Positions 1 through 7,477 of a DNA stretch of 64,000 bases are shown here, piece by piece. Position 1 is the first letter of the stretch; every line of letters starts with the position of its first letter. This DNA is from Plantactinospora sp. KBS50 (GTDB taxonomy: Bacteria > Actinomycetota > Actinomycetes > Mycobacteriales > Micromonosporaceae): the NCBI RefSeq assembly GCF_002285795.1, contig NZ_CP022961.1, positions 1,984,001 through 2,048,000 on the forward strand, written 5' to 3'. Position numbers and translations under genes: made by a program. The notes beneath the pieces are model-generated. The model had not been told where the DNA came from. It was given only the letters and a program-made list of their open reading frames with translations, and searched no databases.

Positions 1-1
1 G

Positions 2-664
2 GACCGGCTCGTCGCGAGCGTTCCGCTGCGCCGGGAGTATCGGCGTGCCCTCGGGGTCGACGATCATCAGGAACTGGTCGTGATTTCGTCCACGTGGGGG
101 CGGGACGGTCTGTTCGGACACCGGCCCGATCTCCTGCCCCTGCTGATGAACCAGCTTCCGGCCGGCCGGTTCCGGATCGCCGCGCTGCTGCACCCCGCGG
201 TGTGGGACGCGCACGGACACCGCCAGATCAGGGCGTGGCTCGGGGACTGCCGCAGGGCGGGGCTGCTGCTGCCCGAACCCACCGAGGACTGGCGCGGAGT
301 CGTCGTGGCGGCCGATCACATCATCGGCGACCATGGCTCGGTCACCGCCTACGCCGCGGCCATCGGTCGTCCGATCCGGCTGCTGCCGGACCTGCGGATG
401 ATGCCCGCCGCCGGTACGCCACAACACCTCGTCACCGTCGGCGCCCCCCGCCTCGATCCGGGCGAACCGCTGCTGCCCCAACTGGCCTCGCCCGGCCGAC
501 TCGACCAGCAGGCGGTGATGGCCGCGCTTACCGCTCAGCCGGGCAGGGCCGGGACGCTGCTGCGACGCGTCATGTACCGCCTCCTCGGCCTCGTCGAACC
601 CGGGCGACATCGGCAGGCCGATCCGGTACCCGTGCCGTTCCTGCCCTCCGGCGGTGCGCGGTGA
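2..664 (+). CDS. Glycerophosphotransferase-like protein, 5' end outside window
   Basis: The reading frame is open from base 2, so the N-terminus lies to the left. The visible 220 residues carry VISSTWG, then LHPAVWDAHG, then an acidic/His block (AADHIIGDHGSVTAYAAAIG). This pattern resembles the C-terminal half of actinobacterial CDP-glycerol glycerophosphotransferase-like, GT-B-fold proteins. No signal peptide or membrane segment is visible in this part. The stop overlaps the GTG start of the next gene by four bases (GTGA), so the two are probably co-transcribed. It looks like chromosomal flank rather than part of the biosynthetic cluster. The family assignment rests on motif memory only; the substrate is unknown. 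Confidence 0.55.
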   Translation, partial: DRLVASVPLRREYRRALGVDDHQELVVISSTWGRDGLFGHRPDLLPLLMNQLPAGRFRIAALLHPAVWDAHGHRQIRAWLGDCRRAGLLLPEPTEDWRGVVVAADHIIGDHGSVTAYAAAIGRPIRLLPDLRMMPAAGTPQHLVTVGAPRLDPGEPLLPQLASPGRLDQQAVMAALTAQPGRAGTLLRRVMYRLLGLVEPGRHRQADPVPVPFLPSGGAR

Positions 665-1353
665 CGCCTTCCGCCGAGCCGGTCATCGTCGCGATCATGC
701 CGTCCGTCCCGGCACCCCGGCTGGCAAGACTGGCCGACATCGCGCTCACCGGCACCGACGGCGACCCGTCCGGCGCCTGCGAGCGGTTGTTCTGGGCGTA
801 CCCGGGTCTGTCGCTCGCCGCGGTGGAAGGACCCGGGGGAAGGGTCGTGATCGGCACCCGCGACGGCCTGCGGTGCCACCTCGGCCCGGTCGTCACGGTG
901 GCGGCGCGTCCACGGTTCCGGCCGCTGGCCGCTCTCGCCCGGGACGCCCACCGGCGATGGGTGGCCGGCACGCTGCACCGCGGCCGTGCGGTGGCGCTCG
1001 GTCTACTGCTCGTCGATGGACCCGCGGACGTCCTCGAGGCGGCGACGCACGGCGGCGAGACGAGGGGAGCCGATCGATTCGAATATGGCGACCGCCTCGC
1101 GGTAGCACCGTCGCGCGATGTCGTCGTTCCCTCGCCGCTCGGCGATGCGGCCGAGCAGATCCAGCGCCTCGGCCTGCTCGTTCGCCGATCCGAGCTGAGC
1201 CATCCGGCCGGCTGCCTCCGTTGCCGCGTCGTCGGCTGCGTCGAGGTCACCGAGACCGAGCTGTGCGTCGGCGACGCCGAGAAGTACCCGTGCACCGTTG
1301 TACGGATCGGTCTCCGTCAGGCCGGCGAAGACGTCCGTTGCCTCTGCCAGTAG
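661..1353 (+). CDS. Hypothetical protein, 3' part overlaps the regulator
   Basis: A GTG start sits inside the stop of the upstream gene (GTGA), the usual translational coupling. The first 115 or so codons look like real protein (PVIVAIMPSVPAPRLARLAD, later VVTVAARPRFRPLAALARD) and have the third-position GC expected here. I do not recognise the family. The last 351 bases lie antisense to the 3' end of the STAND regulator gene on the other strand, and the composition there fits the regulator better. The annotated end may therefore be an artefact of a lost natural stop, or the gene may have been cut by the junction that brought in the regulator. Confidence 0.4.
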   Translation: MTPSAEPVIVAIMPSVPAPRLARLADIALTGTDGDPSGACERLFWAYPGLSLAAVEGPGGRVVIGTRDGLRCHLGPVVTVAARPRFRPLAALARDAHRRWVAGTLHRGRAVALGLLLVDGPADVLEAATHGGETRGADRFEYGDRLAVAPSRDVVVPSPLGDAAEQIQRLGLLVRRSELSHPAGCLRCRVVGCVEVTETELCVGDAEKYPCTVVRIGLRQAGEDVRCLCQ

Positions 1354-3195
1354 CGGCAGCGCGTCGGCGGGTCGTCCCATCCGGGTCAGCAGCATCCCGA
1401 GGTTGAGACAGGTCAACCCGAGGCTGCGCAGGTCGGGAAGCGACCTTCGCGCGGTGAGGACCCGGTCGAACGCCTCCGCCGCCTGCTGCTCCCGACCGGT
1501 GTCGGCGTACAGGGTCGCCAGTCCCTCCTCGGCGTCGACGGTGCCCTGCACATCGCCGATCTCCCGATGTCGCTCGACCGCCGCGAGGCCGTACCGCTCG
1601 GCCGCCTGGTGGTTGCCGACCCGGCTCTGGACTCTGGACAGGCGCTTGAGCATGTCCGCCTCGGCCTGCCGGTTGCCCCAGGCGCGAGCAGCCTGCACCC
1701 CTCGCTGGTCGACCTCGAGCCTGCGCGCGTAATCCTTGGTGTAGAGCCACAAGGGCCACGTCACGTCGCTGAGTTGCCAGGCAAGCTCGTGGAGCCCGAG
1801 CTTGACCGCGGCCCGGCCGGCGTCCATCAGGTTCTCCCGCTCCCGCTGCAACCAGGCGAGGGCGTCGGCGCGGCCACTGAACGCCGGCGTATCGGCGGGT
1901 CGACCCTGGTAGGCGTAGGGGAGCCGGCGTCGATAGGGGGTCACCGCGAGGTCCGCGCGGCGCGCCGCGGCGAGATAGAACTCCAGGATCGCCCGCGACA
2001 CCGCTCGGCGGTCGTCTTCCGAGTCGTGTCGCTCGGACATCTCGCGGCCGTAGAGTCGGAGCAGATCGTGCAACCGGAACCTGTCGGCGACGGTTTCCTC
2101 CAACAGGCTGGCCTCCAGCAGTTCGTCTATCAGGCCGTCCACAGGGGCCGGATCACCCGGGTCCGTCGCGGCCACCGTTGCGACCAGGTCGGCACAGAAC
2201 TCCGTTCCCGGGTGCAGGGCCAGCCGCCGGTACAGCATGGCGGCCGCCGGGGTCAACGCCGCATAGGAGACCTCGATCATCGCTCTCATGGAAAGCCCTT
2301 CGGTAGCGGAGAGCCGAGACAGCCGTTCCGTCTCGTCGGCAAGCTCGGACACCACCCGGCGCACCGTCAACCGTGGTCGGGCGGCCAGTCGGGCCGCGGC
2401 CACCACCAGCGCCAGCGGCAACCCACCACAGATCCGTACCAGTTCCTGAGCCTCTCCGGATTCCACGGCGATCCGTTCCCGGCCAACCGCCCGGCCCAGC
2501 AGCTCCACACCGGCCGGGCCGGGCAATGGGCCCACGTCGAGCAGGCGGGCGCCGTCGGGTATCAGGCCGGTCAGCCGACGGCGACTGGTCACGACGACCA
2601 CCGCCGAACTGGATGCGGGCACCAGCGGCCTGACCTGCGCAGCAGACAAGGCATCATCGAGGAGAAGGAATATCGACCGGGTGGCGGTGACCGTCCGGTA
2701 GAGGGCGACCTGCTCGCGCAGGTCCGCGGGGATCCGCTGCGGTGGTGTTCCCAACGCCTGCAGGAAGGCTGTCAGCGCCGCACCAGGGTCCAGCGGATCT
2801 GCCCCGCTGAAGCCACGGAGATCGGCGTGGATCTGTCCGTCCGCGAACCGGGACCGTGCGGAGTGCGCCCATTGCCTGGCCAGCGCGGATTTGCCAACAC
2901 CGCCCGGACCGCACAGCAGAATGACGTTCGCTCCCTGGTTCACAATCTGGTTCAGTCCGGCCATTTCGACCGTCCGACCGGTGAAATTGGCCAAGGGAGC
3001 AGGAAGTTGGCGAGGTACGAGGATGGGATTCTTTGCGGGATGATTTATATATATTCCACCGTGAATGGTTCCGGCCTGCACACTCGGACCGATCACCGTG
3101 CCGGGGAGCTGGTTCACCGAGGTTGGTGGCGGGTCTGACGTGGGGCGGGAGCTGTCAGGTTCCAATGTGCAGTGCCTTTCGCCAGGGTCGGTCAC
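1003..3195 (-). CDS. STAND-family NB-ARC/TPR regulator (AfsR-like without DNA-binding domain)
   Basis: A 730-residue signal-transduction NTPase. The N-terminus carries the GTVIGPSVQAGTIHGG signature typical of actinobacterial STAND regulators. The NB-ARC domain follows: Walker A GPGGVGKSALA at about residues 96-106, Walker B SIFLLLDDA near 170, and a GLPLAL motif near 265. A helical part follows, then TPR-like repeats from about 480 to the end (for example AERYGLAAVERHREIGD). There is no OmpR-type winged helix or BTAD domain, so it is not a complete SARP/AfsR protein. The start used is GTG at 3195; an internal GTG at 3117 (VNQLPGTVIG) is an alternative. Its codons are less GC-extreme than the cluster. 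Whether it controls the cluster cannot be told from sequence. Confidence 0.8.
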   Translation of the reverse strand: MTDPGERHCTLEPDSSRPTSDPPPTSVNQLPGTVIGPSVQAGTIHGGIYINHPAKNPILVPRQLPAPLANFTGRTVEMAGLNQIVNQGANVILLCGPGGVGKSALARQWAHSARSRFADGQIHADLRGFSGADPLDPGAALTAFLQALGTPPQRIPADLREQVALYRTVTATRSIFLLLDDALSAAQVRPLVPASSSAVVVVTSRRRLTGLIPDGARLLDVGPLPGPAGVELLGRAVGRERIAVESGEAQELVRICGGLPLALVVAAARLAARPRLTVRRVVSELADETERLSRLSATEGLSMRAMIEVSYAALTPAAAMLYRRLALHPGTEFCADLVATVAATDPGDPAPVDGLIDELLEASLLEETVADRFRLHDLLRLYGREMSERHDSEDDRRAVSRAILEFYLAAARRADLAVTPYRRRLPYAYQGRPADTPAFSGRADALAWLQRERENLMDAGRAAVKLGLHELAWQLSDVTWPLWLYTKDYARRLEVDQRGVQAARAWGNRQAEADMLKRLSRVQSRVGNHQAAERYGLAAVERHREIGDVQGTVDAEEGLATLYADTGREQQAAEAFDRVLTARRSLPDLRSLGLTCLNLGMLLTRMGRPADALPLLAEATDVFAGLTETDPYNGARVLLGVADAQLGLGDLDAADDAATEAAGRMAQLGSANEQAEALDLLGRIAERRGNDDIARRCYREAVAIFESIGSPRLAAVRRRLEDVRGSIDEQ

Positions 3196-3802
3196 CGGCC
3201 TGTGGCGGGGGCTGGCAGCGCTGCTCGCCCGACGTCCATGTCTCGGCGTTCTCCTCCGCCGTGGCTCCGTGCTTGTTGCGAAATCGTCCCTCCCGCTCTT
3301 GGTTGGCCATCCCGGGATCCGTAGCCCAATCGAGCAACCGAGACCGATTCAGAAATAGACGCTCGTCCGCGGTCTCGTGGTCAGCGTAACGCGAAGGTTC
3401 GTGGATGAATGCTTTCCCGCAGTTCAGACGGACTTTCCGCTATAAGCTATATCGGCCATTAATGATTTCTGTCTAAATAATCCGATTTCATCTGATTGTA
3501 TGGTCGATTGAGGATGTTGAATCTCATATCGTGAAACGGCCACCCTCGGGGTTTCCGCCCCCTTGGTGCGCTGTATTCTCCCGTGATGATCTTCATAGCG
3601 GCGGTCCTCGCGGACCTGATTGCCACTGGTTCTTGGCGCTCCGTGGGGAAGTTGGCCGTGCCCGGCGAAGGTATTTTCCTGGAGTGGGTGAAGTGGGTGA
3701 CGTCCGTCACGGAGAGTATTTCTTTGATTACGTTCGAACCAGGTCATGTGCTGCAGTTCGTCGCATCTCTGCTGAGTCTCTGACGCACGACGGTTAAACC
3801 GC
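3196..3802. other. Long gap without a convincing gene
   Basis: About 600 bases between the regulator promoter side and the terminator. Bases 3425-3540 are strikingly AT-rich for this genome. Short open frames exist (for example a 66-codon plus-strand frame at 3583-3783), but they lack a ribosome binding site, biased third positions and family motifs, and I do not call them. The part next to 3195 should hold the promoter of the STAND regulator. I see no tRNA or transposase remnant. Confidence 0.5.
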
Positions 3803-3841
3803 GGGCCCACCATCCCGGTTACGACAAGGGATGGTGGGCCC
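3803..3841. terminator. Intergenic hairpin between convergent transcripts
   Basis: A perfect 14-bp inverted repeat, GGGCCCACCATCCC at 3803-3816 and its complement at 3828-3841, with an 11-base loop. It lies 90 bases past the stop of the M28 peptidase gene. There is no U-run on either strand, as is common for actinobacterial terminators. Confidence 0.7.
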
Positions 3842-3933
3842 GGTCGCTGTATCGTGCCTGGCCAGACCCGCAGGCCGGGGGTCGGGTGGCCCACCGGGGC
3901 GGGCGATCCGGACTGGCGTGGACCGGGACCGGG

Positions 3934-6423
3934 TCAGAGGGGGAAGGTGCGGACCACGAAGGTCTGCGCCGGCATGAGGGGCCAGAGATTCCAGCTCACC
4001 TTCGGGTCGAGGGCCGGTGCGCCGGCGTCGGCCGGCAGGCCGGGCGCGGTCGTCACCACGCGGAACGGCACCGGACCCGGGCCGGTCGTCCGCACGGTCA
4101 CCTCGACGCCTTCGGCGGGGGGTGCCACGTACCGGAATCCCCAGTGCCAGGCCGCGGAGGTGGTGCCGGCAATGTTCTGCCCGCCGTCGATCGGCACGCC
4201 GTCGACGTCGGCGTCGAGGATGCCGTGCGCGCTGGTGTCGGCGTACACGTCGGCGAGGTACGTGCCGGCCGGCAGCACCAGGCGGAAGCGGACGGTACGC
4301 ACGTCGCCCTGCTGGTCCGCGGCGGTGGCCTCGACGCGCGGTCCGGCCAGACCGGCGGCGACCGGGGCCGGACCGCTGCTCATGGTGCCGCCGCCCAGCG
4401 CCGGTGCCCGGTCGTCGAGCCGGACCGGGTCGCCGGTCAGCAGGGGACCGACCTGCGGCTGTTCCGTACCGCCGAGGCTGACCCAGGTGGCCGTACCGGT
4501 GTCGGCCTCCAGCAGGTAGCCGAGACTCACCGGTCGGGGCCGGGTGGCGTCGTAGCCGTCCCGGGCCGCGCCGACGGCGGCGGTGGCCGCGGCGACGACC
4601 ACCAGGGCGAGCGTGCCGGCGGTCAGCGTCCGGGGCCGGGGGAGCGGTTCCAGCGCGGGGGCGACGGCGGCCACGAGCAGAGCCGCCAGCAGCAGCGGCA
4701 CCGGGCTCAGCGCCAGACTCAGCGCGGGCAGCAGGAGCAGCGCGATCGGCAGCACGAGCGCCGCGCCGGGTACGGCGGCGGCGCAGCCCGCGACCGCCCG
4801 CCACGGCGAGCCGGGGTCGGTGTACCGCAGCGCGGCGGCGAGCGCGGCCACCCCGACCAGCGCCGGCCAGGTGAACAGGTACGCCCCGCCGGGCAGCAGC
4901 ACCGCCGTCAGCACGGCGAGGGCCACGAACCAGCCGAGCAGGCCGGCCACGACCTCCTGCGCGCTGGCCCGGCGGCGGACCCAGCGGAGCCCGACGACCA
5001 GCGCGGCGAGCAGCAGCAGGGTTTCGGCGACCGCGTACGGGCCGGGTCGGTAGACCGCGCCGAATCCGAGGCCGAACTCGGGCCGGATCAGGGTCAGGAT
5101 CCACCAGCCGCCGATGCCGATCAGACCGACGGCCGGGATCGTCAGGCCGAAGATCGCGGCGGCCCTTCCGACTCCCCGCGGTCGCAGCCCGCGCCGCCGG
5201 CCGGCCCACAGCAGCAGCACGTAGCCGACCAGGGCGAGGCCGGCCAGCGGCAGCACCAGCCACGTGGGGTAGGTCAGGACGGTCCCGAACAGGGAGAAGT
5301 ACGTCGCGTCCGGCCCCTGGACCGCGAGGTCGGCCCCGCCGAGGTAGCGGGCGGCGGCGAGGGCGGAGTTCCCGATGTGCTGCACGCTGGCCCGGCTCAC
5401 GTGCGCGATGTCGTCGTGCGGGGTGTGGTAGTGCGCCGCCCCGTCGAAGAACGCGAAGTTGAGGCCCCGCATGCCGCCCCCGCGGAAGGCCGACAGGTCG
5501 GTGTCGTTGGGCAGCACGTCGTAGACCGCGGCGGCGAATGAGGTGGTGACCGCGTCGGCGGCGCGTACCGCCGGGGCCAGCCCGGTGCCGGCCATCTGGA
5601 ACATCGCCGCCGGCCCGGACACGCCGCGGGCCTCCAGGTTGATCACGACGACCCGGGCCGGGTCGCCGGCCGCGCCGGAGTCGACGAACCCCTGCGCGCC
5701 GAGCAGCCCGGCCTCCTCGGCGTCGGTGAACAGCACGTCCACGTCGTTGCGCGGCCGCGGACCGGCGAGGATCGCCCGCGCGACCTCCAGCACGGCCGCG
5801 ACGTTGGCGCCGTCGTCGGAGGCGCCGGGTCCGGTGGGTACGGAGTCGTAGTGCGCCACCAGCAGCACCCGGCCGGTGGGTTGGGTACCGGCGATCCGGG
5901 CGTGGATGTTGGAGACCGTGCCGACGTTGGGCCGGCCGCCGTCCGGCGCCCGGGTCGCGACCCGCTGCTGGACCTCGGGTTGCAGGCCGAGTCCGCGCAA
6001 CTGGTCGAGGAGGAATTCCCGTACGTCGCCGGCGGCGGCCGAGCCGGCCGGGTGCGGGACGGTGGCGATCCCGCCGAGCAGCGACACGGCGCGCTCGGCC
6101 GAGAACTCCGTCTGCGGCGCGGTGGCCGGCCGGGCGGACGGGGGCCGCAGCGACACCGTGGCGGCCAGGCCGGAGAGCAGGACCAGGAGCAGGACGGCGA
6201 ACGCCGCGACGCGCTGCCGGCGCGGCGCGGGGGCGGCGACGTCGCCCGCGGGTACGGGATCGGTGCGCTCCGGGATCGCGCCGGGCGGAGGACCCCCGGC
6301 CGTGGGATCCCCGGCCGTGGGATCCCCGGCCGTGGGATCGCCGGCCGTGGGATCGCCGGCCGCGGGGGTGTTGCCGGGTTCGGGATCGGCGGTCTCCGGC
6401 GTTGTGTCCGGGTGAGTTGTCAT
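3934..6423 (-). CDS. Membrane-anchored M28 family metallopeptidase
   Basis: 829 residues. A Pro/Thr-rich cytosolic start contains an AGDPT repeat (residues 22-42), followed by one membrane helix at about 71-91. The M28 zinc peptidase domain then follows, with likely metal and catalytic residues in VAHYDSV (H191), GASDDGAN (D203), FTDAEEAG (E236/E237), VINLEAR (E264) and YHTPHDD (H336). From about 380 to 610 there are several more membrane helices, then a soluble C-terminal domain of about 200 residues. This layout resembles vacuolar-protease-like M28 proteins; the active site is probably outside the cell. ATG start with GGAACGGG upstream. It follows the LuxR-type regulator by 16 bases, so the two form an operon. 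A link to product maturation or immunity is possible but unproven. Confidence 0.82.
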   Translation of the reverse strand: MTTHPDTTPETADPEPGNTPAAGDPTAGDPTAGDPTAGDPTAGGPPPGAIPERTDPVPAGDVAAPAPRRQRVAAFAVLLLVLLSGLAATVSLRPPSARPATAPQTEFSAERAVSLLGGIATVPHPAGSAAAGDVREFLLDQLRGLGLQPEVQQRVATRAPDGGRPNVGTVSNIHARIAGTQPTGRVLLVAHYDSVPTGPGASDDGANVAAVLEVARAILAGPRPRNDVDVLFTDAEEAGLLGAQGFVDSGAAGDPARVVVINLEARGVSGPAAMFQMAGTGLAPAVRAADAVTTSFAAAVYDVLPNDTDLSAFRGGGMRGLNFAFFDGAAHYHTPHDDIAHVSRASVQHIGNSALAAARYLGGADLAVQGPDATYFSLFGTVLTYPTWLVLPLAGLALVGYVLLLWAGRRRGLRPRGVGRAAAIFGLTIPAVGLIGIGGWWILTLIRPEFGLGFGAVYRPGPYAVAETLLLLAALVVGLRWVRRRASAQEVVAGLLGWFVALAVLTAVLLPGGAYLFTWPALVGVAALAAALRYTDPGSPWRAVAGCAAAVPGAALVLPIALLLLPALSLALSPVPLLLAALLVAAVAPALEPLPRPRTLTAGTLALVVVAAATAAVGAARDGYDATRPRPVSLGYLLEADTGTATWVSLGGTEQPQVGPLLTGDPVRLDDRAPALGGGTMSSGPAPVAAGLAGPRVEATAADQQGDVRTVRFRLVLPAGTYLADVYADTSAHGILDADVDGVPIDGGQNIAGTTSAAWHWGFRYVAPPAEGVEVTVRTTGPGPVPFRVVTTAPGLPADAGAPALDPKVSWNLWPLMPAQTFVVRTFPL
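6298..6366. repeat. 15-bp tandem repeat in the M28 peptidase gene
   Basis: About four to five head-to-tail copies of a 15-base unit (GGCCGTGGGATCCCC and near variants) encode AGDPT repeated in the N-terminal cytosolic tail of the M28 peptidase. Later copies carry a C-to-G variant (GATCGCC). It is in frame, so copy changes only lengthen the linker. Confidence 0.85.
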
Positions 6424-6439
6424 GGGTCCCGTTCCGGGG

Positions 6440-7075
6440 TCAGGCCGCTGGTTCCATCGGGTCGTCGCCGCTTTCCGGCGGGTTGTCCGGCGGCGGCGCG
6501 ATCAGGCGTCCGAGCAGGGCGGCCCGGGTGAGTTCGGCCTTGTTGCCGGCGCCGAGCTTGGCGCGGATGCGCTTCACGTAGGTGTCGACCGTGTGTGGGC
6601 TGATGCCCAGCCGGTTGGCGATCTGGCCGTGTGTCAGGCCGCGGGATATCTGCCCGAGCACCTGCACCTCGCGCTCGGAGAGCTGGCAGCCGGCAACGGT
6701 CCGCTCCGCCGGTGGGCACTCCCCGCCGGGGGTGCGGCCGGCCACCACCGCGTGCACCGCCCGGACGAGCCGGTCCCCGGGCTCGCGTTTACTGATCACG
6801 CCGGTGGCGCCGGCCCGCAGGTAGTCGTTGCCGCAGGCGGTCCGCTCGTCGAACAGGGCCAGCACGGGGGTGCAGCGGGCGAGCCGGGCCAGGTACGACC
6901 GGTCCTGTGTGGACGGCAACGCGTCGACGTCGACAAGTGCCACGTCGGCCAGCCAGGACGCCTCCTCGGCGGCCGAGTTCCTCGTCGCGACCACCTTGAT
7001 GCCCGCGCCGGTCAGGATGTGGACCAGTCCGAGGAGAAAGATCGGTGAGGTGATGAGGAGGTCGGCACGAATCAC
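6440..7075 (-). CDS. LuxR/NarL-type response regulator
   Basis: 211 residues from GTG 7075, chosen because AGAGGAAC lies just upstream and the protein then begins cleanly as a receiver-like domain (VIRADLLITSPIFLLGLVHIL). The N-terminal part has an acidic DVALVDVDAL strand like a receiver phosphorylation site, but the match is loose. The C-terminus is a clear LuxR helix-turn-helix: LSEREVQVLGQISRGLTHGQ followed by IANRLGISPHTVDTYVKRIRAKL. A perfect inverted repeat in the divergent promoter region next door (7284-7302) is a candidate binding site. It heads an operon with the M28 peptidase and is divergent from the first biosynthetic operon, so it is a plausible pathway regulator. No partner sensor kinase is visible. 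Confidence 0.85.
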   Translation of the reverse strand: MIRADLLITSPIFLLGLVHILTGAGIKVVATRNSAAEEASWLADVALVDVDALPSTQDRSYLARLARCTPVLALFDERTACGNDYLRAGATGVISKREPGDRLVRAVHAVVAGRTPGGECPPAERTVAGCQLSEREVQVLGQISRGLTHGQIANRLGISPHTVDTYVKRIRAKLGAGNKAELTRAALLGRLIAPPPDNPPESGDDPMEPAA

Positions 7076-7283
7076 AGGTGTTCCTCTGCGTCGGGGTCCC
7101 AACCGGGTCCTACGGAGTCCTGTCACCGAACGGTCGCGCCGAAATCTGCCCCGTACACGCCGTTGCGCAACGAGCACGCTCCACCGGGGTGGCTCCCTGA
7201 GCAGGCCGTATGCCCAGCTCGGGTGCCACCCGAAGTTGATCGTCTCGAATGACCCGACGCTAGCAGTCCTGGCAGGCGGGACA

Positions 7284-7302
7284 GGTCCCCCTTTAGGGGA
7301 CC
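7284..7302. promoter_or_regulatory. Perfect inverted repeat, candidate operator
   Basis: GGTCCCC at 7284-7290 and GGGGACC at 7296-7302 are separated by five bases (CTTTA). It lies in the 402-base region between the LuxR-type regulator (minus) and the KS-AT-TE gene (plus). Two-fold symmetry with 7-base arms suits a dimeric LuxR-type protein. The rest of 7076-7477 holds no other gene that I can support. Confidence 0.45.
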
Positions 7303-7477
7303 CCGGCCTGGACACTCGGCCCGGGGTGCGCTGCTAGGGCCCGTGTCCTGGGACGCCGGCCGGCGGTCGGACCGGGTCGCCGGTTCCGGCGACACGACAC
7401 CTTTTGTGGCCGCCGATAGCGTCCGGGACGATGGCAGGGCCCGGGTGGCGGGCGGTGGTCGGCCAGGGGAGATAGCC

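Noticed and set aside
1567-3138. Long plus-strand open frame opposite the STAND regulator
   Set aside because: Antisense shadow caused by high GC; the minus strand carries clear NB-ARC/TPR motifs.
3583-3783. 66-codon plus-strand frame beginning MIFIAAVLADLIATG
   Set aside because: No ribosome binding site, no third-position bias, no recognisable motif; chance frame in AT-rich DNA.
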